A DNA stretch of 64,000 bases from Siphonodentalium dalli (lineage: Eukaryota; Mollusca; Scaphopoda; Gadilida; Siphonodentaliidae). The notes under the pieces are model-generated. The model saw only the letters and a program-made list of their open reading frames with translations. It was not told the origin of the DNA and made no database searches. The first letter of the stretch is position 1. Each line of letters starts with the position of its first letter. Positions 12,611 through 25,635 of the stretch are shown one piece after another. Where the stretch lies: NCBI GenBank assembly GCA_032622095.1, contig CP136066.1, forward strand, positions 195,476,816 to 195,540,815, read 5' to 3'. A program made the translations under genes and the position numbers.

Positions 12611-13825
12611 ATGTTCATACAGAGTTCCCATGTGTTCGTTTGTCTTTTGGTTTGCGCAAATTTAAGTTCGGCGTCAGACACAGGCATGGTAAAACAATTG
12701 TATGACAACATAACAGCGAACTACTCACCAAGCATTCGACCTGTGCGATTTGGGAATGAGACGATACACGTCGACGTTGTATTCAACCTACTCACAATCT
12801 CGAAATTGGACGATATTACTCAGGCAATGTGGTCAAGTGCATTTATGTTCGTAACTTGGATGGACGAGCTACTGACGTGGGACCCGGAATATTTCAACGG
12901 AATATCTGACATCAACATCCCAGGCAACGAGGTATGGAAACCATATCTGGTTCTTACGAATAGTCTCGAAGAATCACCAGACTTTTCTCGGGGGGTTCTC
13001 CCCGTGAATGTTAGGAACACTGGCAGTATCCTCTGGGTTCCATCCGTGGCGTTTAAAAGCAAATGCCGTATCGACGTGACGTCATTTCCGTTTGACGAAC
13101 ATCAATGCGAATTGTTGATAACTCTCTGGATGGAAAGACCGAAACAGGTTACGCTCAGCAACATTAAAATGGACATGAACTATTCCGATTCGGGGGATTT
13201 TTGGAACCTTACTAAGTGGAATATTACTAAGCGACAATGGAGCAACGATATTCAGTACATTAACGTTTCACTGAGAGTTGCGAGGCTGTCAAGGTTTTTG
13301 GAGGTAACATTAATAGCACCGGTAATTCTACTCAACATACTGAATGTCGGTGTTTTTATGATACCACCGGATTCTGGAGAGAAAGTAACCTTCGCTGTCA
13401 CAGCATGGCTTACTTTCGCAGTTTTCATGAGTTTTATATCTGGTTACCTACCAGCAGGTGGCAGAACTGTTTGTAACCTTTCATTGTATCTTCTCGTTAT
13501 GTTGATACAAAGTTCGGTTGTTGTCGTGGCAGCAATTTTGACAATTTACGTTCATCACCTGGTTGGTCAAATTCCCCGCTGTTTGAATGGAGTAATGTGT
13601 TGTTCGAGAATGTTTCACGGGAGATGTTCTGCTAATGGAGATAATTCAGAGCTGACACCAGAGCAAGAGGTAAACACACCCAACAACGATAACTTTAAAA
13701 TGCACACACATTCTTGGAAGGAGGTCAGTTCAAGTCTGGACACATTGTTCTTCTTTCTAATACTCGGGACTTCTATTTTGCTTAATGTCAAATACAATCC
13801 AATGTATGCATTCCATTTACATTGA
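12611..13825 (+). CDS. Intronless Cys-loop ligand-gated channel subunit, nicotinic-receptor-like, orphan ligand
   Basis: A 404-residue subunit of a pentameric membrane channel; numbering here is from the upstream ATG at 12566, so the preferred start is residue 16. That start gives a clean signal peptide (16-36) and A at -3. The extracellular domain has LTWDPEYFNGI (103-113), WKPYLVLTN (124-132) and the Cys loop C167-C181 with FPFD. Seven N-glycosylation sequons are visible. M1 is about 243-265, M2 about 274-290, M3 about 303-330 and M4 about 391-408. M2 begins GEK and keeps Leu 9' and Val 13', predicting cation selectivity. Loop-B Trp188 is kept. The loop-A Tyr is Thr131, the TYDG after Trp188 is MERP, and the loop-C vicinal cysteines are absent. 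It is therefore not a classical alpha subunit and acetylcholine may not be its ligand. The M3-M4 loop is short (about 60 residues, Cys-rich). The absence of introns suggests a retrocopy lineage. Confidence 0.92.
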   Translation: MFIQSSHVFVCLLVCANLSSASDTGMVKQLYDNITANYSPSIRPVRFGNETIHVDVVFNLLTISKLDDITQAMWSSAFMFVTWMDELLTWDPEYFNGISDINIPGNEVWKPYLVLTNSLEESPDFSRGVLPVNVRNTGSILWVPSVAFKSKCRIDVTSFPFDEHQCELLITLWMERPKQVTLSNIKMDMNYSDSGDFWNLTKWNITKRQWSNDIQYINVSLRVARLSRFLEVTLIAPVILLNILNVGVFMIPPDSGEKVTFAVTAWLTFAVFMSFISGYLPAGGRTVCNLSLYLLVMLIQSSVVVVAAILTIYVHHLVGQIPRCLNGVMCCSRMFHGRCSANGDNSELTPEQEVNTPNNDNFKMHTHSWKEVSSSLDTLFFFLILGTSILLNVKYNPMYAFHLH

Positions 13826-13949
13826 CACGCGTTGGTCCACAGGATTGTTATAAGCCAGGCTCTGATACAGGTTGGTTCACCGAATAGTGGAGACAGCGAT
13901 TTGCTGTGGCACAGAAGCTTGTCACATGTAGAATATTTACAAAAATAAG

Positions 13950-14558
13950 CAAGGTCCGCGCTGGACCGAAATTTATTTTTGCCCAATAATTTGCCAAATG
14001 AAAATATTTTTTGCCAAATTATTTTCGAAGTTGCCAAATGCTATCCCTGATAGTACTATTTTCTGCAACCTCAATTGAGTCTCATATTTCGATACTCGTG
14101 GTTTGAACGACTTTTGACATCGATAGGAAAGCAGTTGGTTAATAATTACACTCGCATCTCTATTGTGGTTTATCATATAACAATAAACTAACCACCGAAC
14201 AATAAAATGGTCGAAGGGTTGCTTCATCAGAAGGGCACATCACAAGAGGATTATAGCTATGTAAACACAACCACCACACTAAATATGGTTAATCCCTGCA
14301 CCCATCGTTACTAATAGCTATCAGATTAACTGCATCTTAATAGAGGTGTTAACTTTTCCTACACCATATAAAACACTACTAATATAATTATATTGTAAGA
14401 GTTTCCTGAAAAGAATGGTATTGATTGACCAATATTGTTCAACTTTCTTGATGAATTAATAAGTGACTTGCCAAAACGTTTGCCAATTGAAAATATATTT
14501 TGCAAAATGTGAATTTTTTTGCCATTGGCAAATTTGGCTAGTGGCAGCGCGAACACTG
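13950..14558. mobile_element. hAT-like MITE (609 bp) directly 3' of the receptor gene
   Basis: The ends are CAAGGTCCGCGCTGG and, inverted, CAGTGTTCGCGCTGCC, related to the copies at 21647 and 34098. Repeated TTGCCAAATG words occur near both ends. Flanking 8-mers AAAATAAG and AAAACTAG match at six of eight bases, an aged 8-bp target duplication. CAGGG-type termini with 8-bp duplications are typical of hAT elements (family knowledge). It starts only 124 bases after the receptor stop codon. Confidence 0.75.
14182..14206 (+). terminator. Candidate polyadenylation signals inside the MITE
   Basis: AATAAA occurs at 14182-14187 and 14201-14206, about 360 bases past the receptor stop codon. No AATAAA was seen in the 124 bases between the stop and the MITE, so the gene may borrow its 3' end from the transposon. 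A GT-rich downstream element is not obvious. Confidence 0.35.
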
Positions 14559-15089
14559 AAAACTAGTTCCCCAAAATATGTCCGAAGAGTTAGATGGCAT
14601 AAATGTAAATAACAATCAATATATGTGTATGTACTCAGACATCAGATTTGAATTTCTCTACATGTATCCTGATAATTTTAAATAGTAAGTGAATGTTACA
14701 AGATAAGAAATGTGTGCCAGAAATACATTTTAGTTTTTTAGTTAGCTTTTTGTTTAAACATTGTTCGTTGCCACCAGAATTACAGAATTAAGTTATATGT
14801 AGATAATTAAAGTGAACATGAAAATACATATAGATATTATTGTGATAAGTATTATATTTGTTGTGTATAGAATGATAGTAAGCACGTGGCTTTTCGTGTG
14901 ATTTTTTTTAGAGGGGCCCTGTAAAATGTATAAATATTTCATCTTGGGATGTTGCGTTAATTTCAGAACTAGAACATGGCTATAGATAATTTGGAAATTG
15001 CGTGTAGGAAATAAGTGGGTAGTTTCGGGTGAGCAGATGATAATTGAGGCAGGGAGAAAATTAGTTTTTGCTATTGTTTTGTTGTGTTT
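14559..15089. other. Unannotated AT-rich DNA
   Basis: No gene, RNA or repeat was recognised in this 530-base stretch. Confidence 0.5.
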
Positions 15090-15093
15090 TTAA

Positions 15094-15767
15094 CTCATTC
15101 AGAGCCGGCGACGTATATATACGTCGCCCGAAAGATGCCATCCATGTACCGGCAACGTATATATAGGTCGCCCAGAACATCTCGTTTAAAACATGCTCCA
15201 CTGGGCGAAAAACTCACAATTTCAATATCAGTGTACATGCTTAAAACACCTGCGGATTACAAGTCACATCTTGGGATAATTTTCATCAGGGGGGGGGGTG
15301 AGGGGCGGGTGGTCTGTTTATATGCGCAGATTCAACTTTTAAACAATGGCGTAGATATCTCCGTTCAAACGACGTATCGGGCAGCTCCGTACGTTGATGA
15401 ATTCAGGAGATAGGGTCGTCTGAATATAGGAGGTGAAAATTGTGTGTTTTGTGGGCGTGACTAAAGTCTTGCAGAGTTCAAACTCTCTGAGACGTCAACG
15501 TATACAAACGTCCAGATCTGTTAACTGGAGACCGATTTTGATTGCGTAAAGGGCGATTACTATATAGTCGGGCATGTCCTGATCCATCGAACACTTGGTT
15601 TAACGCAACGTGAAATTTTGGAATTGGACTTTCAAAGAACTTCGTGAGTAGGGCCTATAAATCAAAGCCTGCTGTCAATTTGATTCTTTCCAATATTGAA
15701 TAATCAAAGTTAATATCTAGTTAGTGTAAATGATGGATTTTCCCCAGGTAACATGGCACTGACTGAG
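15094..15767. mobile_element. Candidate TTAA-type element, CTCATTCAGAGCC ends
   Basis: TTAA at 15090-15093 and 15768-15771 flank termini that read inward CTCATTCAGAGCC and CTCAGTCAGTGCC (11 of 13 identical). Inside the left end is a perfect 22-bp palindrome (15107-15128: GGCGACGTATA and its complement). A second, similar motif follows at about 15150-15172. No protein is encoded. The TIR is short, so the call rests on the symmetric TTAA flanks. Confidence 0.5.
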
Positions 15768-15775
15768 TTAATACC

Positions 15776-17011
<1,236 letters not shown>

Positions 17012-20000
17012 CATATGTTTGTTTTATATTTGTGCAAAATTGACAAGGAATAACTTCTAAACACTTAATACGCCAAGCTAAGATCTACTTTTTCAAATAA
17101 ATCACACAAACACGATGCTATAATTGTATAACCAGGTGTGGCGCATCCAGAATGCAACCATTACAGTTAAATTAAACTATTATAGTTAATTTTGACTATT
17201 CCCAGTACGAGTGTTATCTGTTTTGAATTTTGTGAAAATATAGGACCGCAGCTCACATTAGTATACATAAGATCACATTATTATATGTTGACTCCACAGA
17301 CTTTTCTGTTTATTGTAAACCCAATCATTGAATGAATATGGACCTGTAGTGAACTATCGATGCGGTGCGTGTCCCACGATAATCTAAGTTTTAAGGATGG
17401 ATTATCTCTTCCTAAATACGTTTTATATATTTTATCTGGTATAAATTAATAATTATGAGTCGAAGACATCTATCCGGAAACGCTTCTGTCAATTAATATT
17501 TATTTTATATCGATATTTTCTTATACAATGAGATAATTTATTGGGACATTTTTCGTTACTATTTCTAGAATAAACCGCCATGAAACTTTCAGGAGAGATA
17601 GAGATATAGTTCTGCGCTAGCTATACGCTCAGAAAAATTCCGGGAACCTAAAATGTATCAAATTGAATGCATGTACATGTGTAATATACCAGACAATTCG
17701 AAATAAAATCAATATTAATTGATAGAAGCGTTTACATGGTTCATTGATTCATATTTATTAATTTATAACCAGGGAACTATATAAAACGTTGTAGGAAGGA
17801 GTTGACCACCTTCAACAGTTGTAAATGCAGCAGTTGATAATTCGGAAATAAATATTGATTTGGTTTTCTGATTTTGTAAATAAACAACCAATATATATTG
17901 TAAAGTGTGTTGGATATTTTCTTTGTTCAATAAAATGTGATACTAATTCGCCCTCGGTTAGAAAATGTCCAATTATAGGGGGTGATTTGGTTGGAAATTA
18001 TGATAAGTTGGAAGGTTTCAGTTCAAACTACCGGAACAATTTCGAATTACATTTCAATCAAAAGCGTTGTTTCAGGCATGAAATCGCCAAATGTTGAAAA
18101 CTTTTACCACAGTTAAACACGGTTAGCGGGGACAACAACCCCACCCCAAGGCGCAATGCTCCAGGGTGGCCGTTGGTGATTTAAATCTACAGCTTATATT
18201 GTCTTGTCAGATATGAAAATTGCAACTCGTGAAAAATTTGACCCACAGTCGGTGAGCTAGGGAGTGACACATGCACTCCAAACACCCGTCGTCACATCCA
18301 TATCCAACCCCCCTATATATCGCCTACGTCCCTGTGCTTTCGCCGGGCTGTATTGTGTCCCACCCTTCCCATTACAAGCACGGCCCAGTAGCGAGTGAGA
18401 TATATGGACAATTGCTGAGTTGATTTGACGGAAATGATTGGAGCAATCGTCTGTATTTCGTTTGTAGTGCTGTCATCATTAGAGTTATTCCCCTTCCATT
18501 GAGTTTACAAAACACCTTGGCATTTGAACTGTATTGGGAACAAAATCTTCCATTTCCGATCCAGAAATGAACCGGCAGTATTAGTATCGACGAATACTAT
18601 TTCTGTTTCTATTATGTCAATATTTCGAATAGTTATGAAATCGCGAAAAAGTTACTTTTTAAATTAATTATCCATTTACCGACCGCAAAAAATTCGTAGT
18701 GCGTATGGCAAACCAGCAGAGACATAGAGAGACTTTCGGAAAAAGTATTCGTCGACACTAACGATACGAAATGAACCGTTGCACAGTTGCAAGCGATGCG
18801 TTGTACATGGATGACAAATACCCCTGCTACGTGAGTTTTTGACGCAACTAAAAACTATTGGGAATATAAAAACAGGTATCGTAGCATAATATTGTCTTGA
18901 TCCACAGATGGCAAAGTGCTGCGAACTGTGTATTTTGCCTCTACGTTGACCTACCCTGCCTAAAGATTATTGGGCCGGTTTATGGAATTGATCAGCGTGA
19001 TATCCGATTTTTGTACATACATGTGTATAGCGCATATATTCGTTTTGCTTATTTTATGTGTGACTTTGCAATAAATCAACCAATCAATCACAGATGAAAT
19101 TATTCCCCTCTTCGGATAGAGTGTCACTGAAACTTTATTTTGTCAGACTGTCTGTATAATCACTGATTATATATGGCAATAATCTGTAATAAGATGTAGC
19201 ACTATTTTATTTTATATTTACATGCAGTGCTGTTTTTATACATCAATTCTAATCCCCCTAGATCATCATGTGATCGATCATACATCGCGCGAGGACCTGG
19301 TTGAATTAAGGGGGGTTTTATGGATCACTTCTGTCCTCAAGCTAGATTATACTTATGACATTTAATGGCATGTTCTAACGTGGAGGGTTAGATATGCTTG
19401 AGAAACCACCACTCTTTAATTCACACCAAGTTCTCAGCTGTCATGTTCGGATATTAGAACCCATAGCCATGATATATGGTTTATTTTGTGTATACTAGTA
19501 ATATAGTTATTTTCAGTACCTTTATATACCAGTACTGTGTATAACAATGCATATAAATTAATCCATGTATATTGATTCAACGGATTCAGTGGTTTTGTCC
19601 ATCAGTCTATCAAATTTGCGGGGAAAACATGGCCACAAGCAGTACACCCTGCTAAATTTCGAATTCGAATCAATTGGCGCACCCTGCAGCCAGCTTTTAT
19701 TGGAGAACGTTTTCTTATGTGGATATTTTGGGTCACCGCTAGATGTGAGCCATATTTTGTTCTCAAACTGTCCTTGTGAAGACATCACTGCCAGCGGTGA
19801 TCTTCAATTTTGCTATTTTTATGGCTAAATAATTTGGTTGATCCTACAGACGACACCCCTTGTCCGATCGTCATCAGATTCCACAATTATCTTCTGGATA
19901 ACCAGGGTGAGAGTAATCTAATTTTCCCGAATTTCGTTAAAAAACATTACCACAGGCAGCAATTTGGTATCTTACTCTTTGATCCTCTTTTGCATGACTG

Positions 20001-20285
20001 AATTGTTTAGCAACTGTACAGACATATCCCTCATCTGGTTTTTATATACATGTATATCTCTTCATGCGGATAGCAAGTATTACGTAGGTACTCCAACTTT
20101 CTGCATTCCTGTCATCATTTGAAATATAAATATTTACCTGATACATGCACCCTTCAAAATTTGTTTCGTCGTATCTATTTTAATGACCCGTATGGTAATA
20201 TTGATACAGATATATTTGTCAAACATTTCTTTGTACAATATACAGGTATTTAGTTTGTAACTAAATCTAGAAATATATAATAGTA
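17012..20285. other. Unannotated DNA, about 3.3 kb
   Basis: No open frame with a recognisable domain, no RNA gene and no long repeat was found. The frames near 17855, 18897 and 19565 are short, have no family resemblance, and are treated as chance. Confidence 0.5.
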
Positions 20286-20775
20286 GCTCGTGGACCCCAC
20301 TTCGTCCGGGATGTTCCCCTCTGATTTTCGGAGAAATGCGCGATTTAACCTTGAATTGACTATTTTAAAGGTGAAGGTCATGTCGGGGTCACGATTTGAC
20401 CCGTCCAAAACACTCCCCGGACAAAAGTCACGACAAAAGTACCCGTCGAAATCCGCCCGGCTTTATACCCGATTTGACCTTGAATTGACAATTTTGAATG
20501 TCAAGATCAGGTCATGGTCATGATTTGACCCACCCGAAACACTCCTGGGACAAAAGTAACAGTAGGTATCAAATTTCGTTGAAATACTTCCGTTTTACCA
20601 GATTTGACCTTGAATTGATCTTTTTGAATGTCAAAGTCAGGTCGGGATCAAGATTTGACCCGTCCAAAATACTCCCTGGAAATAATTACCCCTAGGTATC
20701 AAATTTCGTCAAATCTGTCCGGCAGTTTTCCCGGCCATAGCTAACAGACAAACAGACAGACAAATGTCCAAAATA
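20286..20775 (+). repeat. Three tandem copies of a 130-bp unit within a dispersed repeat
   Basis: Units start near 20342, 20471 and 20601 at GATTTGACCTTGAATTGA and continue through TTGAATGTCAA, GGTCA and GATTTGACCC to CTCCCCGGACAAAAGT-like words. The array opens with CCCCACTTCGTCCGGG and closes with an ACAGACAAACAGACAGAC tract. The layout resembles the internally repeated tail of a retroposon, but no protein evidence supports that. Confidence 0.8.
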
Positions 20776-20784
20776 TATATTAAA

Positions 20785-21160
20785 CTAGCTGATGTACTCG
20801 ACTTCGTTCGGGCTAGTTAGGGATTTTTTTTGTGATCGCCTCCATCTGGACAGTACCCAGTATATACAGCGTCTGGCCAAACTATTGTTCAATTGGTCCA
20901 GAAACATGCCTATATCAGCACGTTCGAGAACATGGTCCCACGTGAAATTGGACCCGTCCATATTGCTCCCGGGATCGAAGTAGTCCTACACACAAATTTT
21001 TAGTCGGATCGGTCAAGGTCCAGAAACATGCCTATGAGCGAGGTCAAGTTGACACGTTAAATACCAAATTCGAGCAGTGTTAGAGTCTATAACACATACA
21101 CACATGCATTCACGCATACACACATACATACATACATACATACATACATACAGACAGGTG
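20785..21160 (+). repeat. Second dispersed repeat with the same GACTTCGTTCGGG head, ending in (TACA)n
   Basis: The head ACTCGACTTCGTTCGGG resembles the head at about 20296. The body repeats GGTCCAGAAACATGCCTAT twice (about 20897 and 21020). The segment ends in a (TACA)n tract (about 21119-21156) and ACAGACAGG. A simple-repeat tail is common for non-LTR retroposons, but no RT sequence is present. Confidence 0.55.
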
Positions 21161-21646
21161 TTTCAAAATGTATAATCGATAGCTACAACGATTCTATGGT
21201 AGATAGTTCACGGCCGACCTGATGCATGCATCTTAGTTTTCTTGTTTAGATATGATGTACAAATCAAATAAACGCGATGTCATCCTTTAATAACGTGTCG
21301 CATGTATCAGGTGAAGATCATTCTTCAGTTACCTTCACCTTTAGCATTCCACGGTGTACTCGTTCCCCGACTCTAGAACACATTTAGCTCCCTGATTCCA
21401 GCAGTGGTGTCCACCTTGATGTCTGCACAATAAAACTTCCAAGACCGAACAAATTAAAGTCAGTAGTTTATAAGACTATATATGCCGCTTCTAATGAGAT
21501 TTTGCTGAGATAAAGTAATACTAATAACAATTCCATCAAAAGAAAGCACATGTGACGTGTAATTTTGCCACTATAGTGCAGTAATCTAACTTGTACCGCT
21601 TGTAAATTACAGTCATGTTGTAACTTAAAGTCACATGGCCAATGTG

Positions 21647-22238
21647 CAGGATCAGCGCTGGCCCGAAATTTTCTTTTGCCAAATGAAATTTTTTTTTTTG
21701 CCAAATGCTGTTATAAGTTGCCAAATGCTATCAGTTTCTACAACATTTGTTTCTTTTATTTTGACTATTTCGACAATTTCTGCTTGAGCGACCTTTGACA
21801 TCGATAGGAAAGCAGATAATTATTAATATTCCTCGCCTCTATACTTGAGTTTATCATATAACAATAAACCAACAACATAATAATGCAATTTTAGAAGAGT
21901 TTCTTCATCGGAAAGGCACATCGAGACAAAGAGGATTAGCTATTTAAACACCACAACCAGTCATACTAGCAATCCCTCCACCCGTCGATACTAATTATAT
22001 CAGATAATTGCATCTTGATATAGAGGTGTTTACTTTTCATAACCTAATAAAACACCACTAATACCATTAATAATGAAAAAGTTTCCTGAAATGAGTGGTA
22101 TTGAGTGACAAATATTATTAAACTTTCTTGAGGAATCAATAGTGACTTGCCAAAATGTTTGCCAAATGAAAATATTTTTTGCCAAATGTGAATTATTTTT
22201 GCCATTGGCAAATTTGGCAAGTGGCAGCTCGAACCCTG
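21647..22238. mobile_element. hAT-like MITE, complete, 592 bp
   Basis: The left end is CAGGATCAGCGCTGGCCCGA and the right end, read inward, is CAGGGTTCGAGCTGCC. Flanking 8-mers CCAATGTG (21639-21646) and TCAATGTG (22239-22246) match at seven of eight bases. It shares TTGCCAAATG and TTGCCATTGGCAAATTTGGC words with the copies at 13950 and 34098. No transposase fragment is visible, so it is nonautonomous. Confidence 0.88.
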
Positions 22239-22246
22239 TCAATGTG

Positions 22247-22637
22247 CATGGCAGTAAGGGTCAAAGTAGCACCGACCCATCTGAGTTGTGCGTGAACTAT
22301 ATAAATTAATTGTAGAGATGCTTAATATCTAAATTTTGGTAATATTTCAGGATATGCCTGTGGCTATCGGTTAGAAAAATCTAATATAGGGGGTGTTAGA
22401 TTGGAGCTTTCCAACAACTGGGAACCTTGTTATTTTTAGTTCGGATTCTCCAACATAACGTAATTCCCCGGTCTTGAACATTTGTATCTGCTTCAAGCGA
22501 GTGCAGATGGAAATCCCAAGTGGGATACCCAACCAACGGAGACTCTCTAGCTACCCACATTGCTGGGACCTGGCGGCAAATAAACGCAGATTTGTTGACA
22601 CCGACCTGGTATGGTGAATTGTTGATAAGGATGTATA
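22247..22637. other. Unannotated DNA
   Basis: No feature was recognised here. The interval 22776-23158 is also without recognisable content. Confidence 0.45.
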
Positions 22638-22775
22638 GCACCGTGACTTGTCTCGAGAACGCCGCGGTGCATGGACCCGGCAGTCATATCCGTCGGTGTA
22701 AGAATCAAACCCCACACACACACCTCAAGCTAATTTGTCGACGAAAGTCGGTCTTAATAACGCCCATAAGGGAGA
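22638..22775 (+). repeat. Dispersed repeat, copy 1 (pair with 25498-25635)
   Basis: Colinear with 25498-25635 through GTGACTTGTCTC, AACGCC, CGGTG, GTCCGTCGRTGTARGAATC, CCCCACACA, AATTTG, CGAC and GATCTTAACAACGCYNATAAGG. The two are clearly homologous but diverged. The element type is unknown. Confidence 0.75.
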
Positions 22776-23158
22776 TACATTGTTTCAGAAGTAAGTGACA
22801 TGTTTGATAAGAAAACAATAGTTCTTAAACTAACTTATAAACTTGAGTTAATCCGTGTGAGAATCACAAAAAGACGAAAACTTACATTGTCTTTTAGTAC
22901 ATGCACTCACTGGATAATTTATGCTGGATAAGTATATAGATTTTTGGTAGGATTTTTTTGTTGGTCTTGAGAACCAGGAGGTTTCAATTTGCCAAATTGT
23001 TCAAACGGTCTGCATGTTGTCTCAAAATAAACTAATGCCTTCATTAGCTATCAGTAATTAGAATGTGCTAATAACCACTAGTTAGAAGATGTAGTTATAC
23101 GTGTACCTCCAAGGAAGAGTTAGTTTTTTTTTATTAATTTGTCATGGCTACAAATTCT

Positions 23159-23335
23159 GAAGACATTCGATCTCCATTAACGCTAGCAATGGCTCCCATG
23201 CTGCAACATTGAAGGCAGCCGATCGTAACAACGCGCTCAATGGCTAATATTATTGGGATGTTCTAATTGAATTTAATTAGAAACTATCTGAATCACCGAA
23301 GTTAAAATGTTGTATAGCAGCAGGACCGGATCTAT
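23159..23335 (+). repeat. Dispersed repeat, uninterrupted copy
   Basis: 117 bases at 23159-23275, opening GAAGACATTCGATCT and including GGCTCCCATGCTGCAACATT, recur at 23615-23731. The next part (23276-23335, ending TATAGCAGCAGGACCGGATC) recurs at 24170-24230. Here the two parts are contiguous, so this is the intact form. Confidence 0.85.
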
Positions 23336-23614
23336 ATGATATATGTAACTTCGTTTTTGTGTATCCATTTTATGTATATATTTTTTTCTAAATTGTCTAT
23401 ATTACGAGTTATATCGTCAACACCAATAAACACGTGTACTATATTTATATATAATTATATATCGTTCGCATGTGAACATATTATTGTCACATGTCTACAT
23501 TTATACATTTAGTTCATGACTTTGTGATTTGATCTTTTGATTTATGTCCAATGTATTTGTAAATAGCCATGTACATACCATCTCTCTCCTCAAAAGGAGA
23601 CAATAAAGAATATA

Positions 23615-24230
23615 TGAAGACATTCGATCTTATTAACACTAGCATTGGCTCCCATGCTGCAACATTGAAGACAGCCGATCGTAACAACGCGAGCAATGGC
23701 TAAAATTATTGGGATGTTCTAATTTAATTTAAACGGACATGGTTCATTCGAACCTCAAATTTATTTCAACGTAATTGGAGGGACGGATACGATAGACCGA
23801 TAAGTACACGAAATATTGATATGCCGGCTTCATGTGATTTGAAAATCGCTTGCCAAAGTCACAGCCACTTTCCAGCCGTTTTCAATTTTTCGACCAAAGT
23901 CAGAGAAACGCTCTTTATTGCTACCATATCAGGAATAGAATAACGCGGAACGCTCTTTTCTGTTCCATTTCATGCACATGGCTGTTTTTTTATTTGGGAC
24001 CCAAACACCTTGTTAATAGTTGCATTTTCCATTACTTCAATGCGTCTGTTTGGGTTACAGAATGCTCGTAGAAAGGTATTTATCGACCTATTTCGATACC
24101 GGGGAAAATTCAAAAGCTAATAATATTATTCGTATTTTGGAGCGCAAACCACCATGTGACTTTACATAGAAACTGTCGGAACATCACCAAAGTTAAAATG
24201 TTGTATAGGAGCAGGACCGGATCTTCTGTA
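23615..24230 (+). repeat. Same dispersed repeat, interrupted by about 435 bp
   Basis: The first 117 bases are about 93 percent identical to 23159-23275. After AATTTAATTTAA the similarity stops and resumes at about 24166 (AGAAACTGTCGGAAC). The inserted 23732-24165 contains CGCTCTTTATTGCTACCATATCAG-type words (about 23910-23960) related to the interior of the AGGCACGGGCGGCG MITE family, but no clear terminal repeats. Confidence 0.75.
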
Positions 24231-24597
24231 TTGTCTTCAGTTTGTCATTTTTCGCATATATAAACACCAAAATAATGATGCAATTTCTTAGAACTCACAG
24301 GCTATCATCGTGTGTTCAACTAATTCTTTCAAATGCGTTGGCTTTTTTCCAGTATAATTCGTATAACTCATATAATATACATAGAGATGTCCATTGTGGT
24401 CGGTTGTTTACTATAAAACTGATCTTTCCCTTGTATGTTGCTCTTTCACTAAGACCATATTAAAGACATATTATGGACTTGTTCGGGTGCGTGAAACTGA
24501 TAAGTTAGTACTCAGACGTTATGCCAACCTGGGAAATGTAGCATTCTACTAACATCGCTGAAAATTTCAAAGAAATCGACCATACCACTCCATAGAA

Positions 24598-24825
24598 AAC
24601 ATCGTCTGAACTACGCTCATCTCGATTCGGGACGCCACTATCGACGATAAACACACACAAATGATTTCCCCATCGAGAGTCATTGCATTTAATTCACATA
24701 TCAGCATAACGGTGTGTGTTGTCAATTTGGATTAATATTCGTAAAAATAACTACTTTGAGCAAGATTATTCCTCATTTCTCTTTGATCGCCCAACCGGAG
24801 AGTTTCACATCACTTTAAGACATTA
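24598..24825 (-). repeat. Dispersed repeat, inverted relative to 63762-64000
   Basis: The reverse complement matches the last 239 bases of the window over its whole length (for example TTGTTCAAAGTAGTTATTTT versus the complement of AAAATAACTACTTTGAGCAA). The match runs to the window edge, so the element is longer than seen here. Confidence 0.85.
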
Positions 24826-24959
24826 TTATAATTCACTCCATTGCCAACTCTATTTCTTGTTGTTCTATAAATTGTGACCGCATCTTCACTTCAAATTATC
24901 GGTAACGTATACGGAACTTCGTGTTTACTCGCTGAAGCATTTATCGGAAACAGGCAATA

Positions 24960-25458
24960 CAGTACCAGTCAAAAGAAGTGGTATAGTAAGCGCGCTATTT
25001 TCGCGCCCAATATCACAATAATGTTGCAAGAGGAAACGCTTATAAGCGCGCCGCTTGCGATATTATTGCAATATTTTGCGCTTAATATCGCCATATTTCG
25101 TGCTTAATATTGCATCATCTTGCGCTCAAAATTATGACATTTGAAGCAATTTATTGCTTCTTCTATATTGTTATTGCATAAATGTATATAGAGACAATGT
25201 GTTACATTTGTTTATAATTATAGTTGTAAATGCTATATGTATACTATATGCACAGTATTTATCTAATATAAATATAAGACTGTCGGGTCTGTATAAAATT
25301 TTGCGCGCTTAATATCGCAATATTTTGCGCTTAATATCGCAATAATAAGCGCGACAGTTTTTTATATTGCGCTATAATAGCGACTTTTTCGAAACTAAGC
25401 GCGCTCAATGTCGCAATAAATGCGCGCCTCAATATACCACTTCTTCTGATTGGTACTG
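24960..25458. mobile_element. Tc1/mariner-type MITE, 499 bp, with TA target duplication
   Basis: The left end CAGTACCAGTCAAAAGAAGT and the right end, read inward, CAGTACCAATCAGAAGAAGT are near identical over about 30 bases. Both are bounded by TA (24958-24959 and 25459-25460). CAGTACC-type ends with TA duplication are typical of Tc1/mariner (family knowledge). The interior is dominated by repeats of GCGCTTAATATCGCAATATT in both orientations. No DDE transposase is encoded. Confidence 0.88.
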
Positions 25459-25497
25459 TACCAATGAAGCGGTTGTGCCCCAGTGTGTGTATACCAC

Positions 25498-25635
25498 CGG
25501 TGACTTGTCTCTCCATAACGCCCCGGTGAACCCGTGGAGTCACGTCCGTCGATGTAGGAATCGTCCCCACACAGACACACACACACTTCATGCCAATTTG
25601 CCATCGACAGACGATCTTAACAACGCTAATAAGGA
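25498..25635 (+). repeat. Dispersed repeat, copy 2 (pair with 22638-22775)
   Basis: Starts 40 bases beyond the Tc1-type MITE and is homologous to 22638-22775. The CA-rich stretch is longer here (ACACAGACACACACACAC). Confidence 0.75.
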
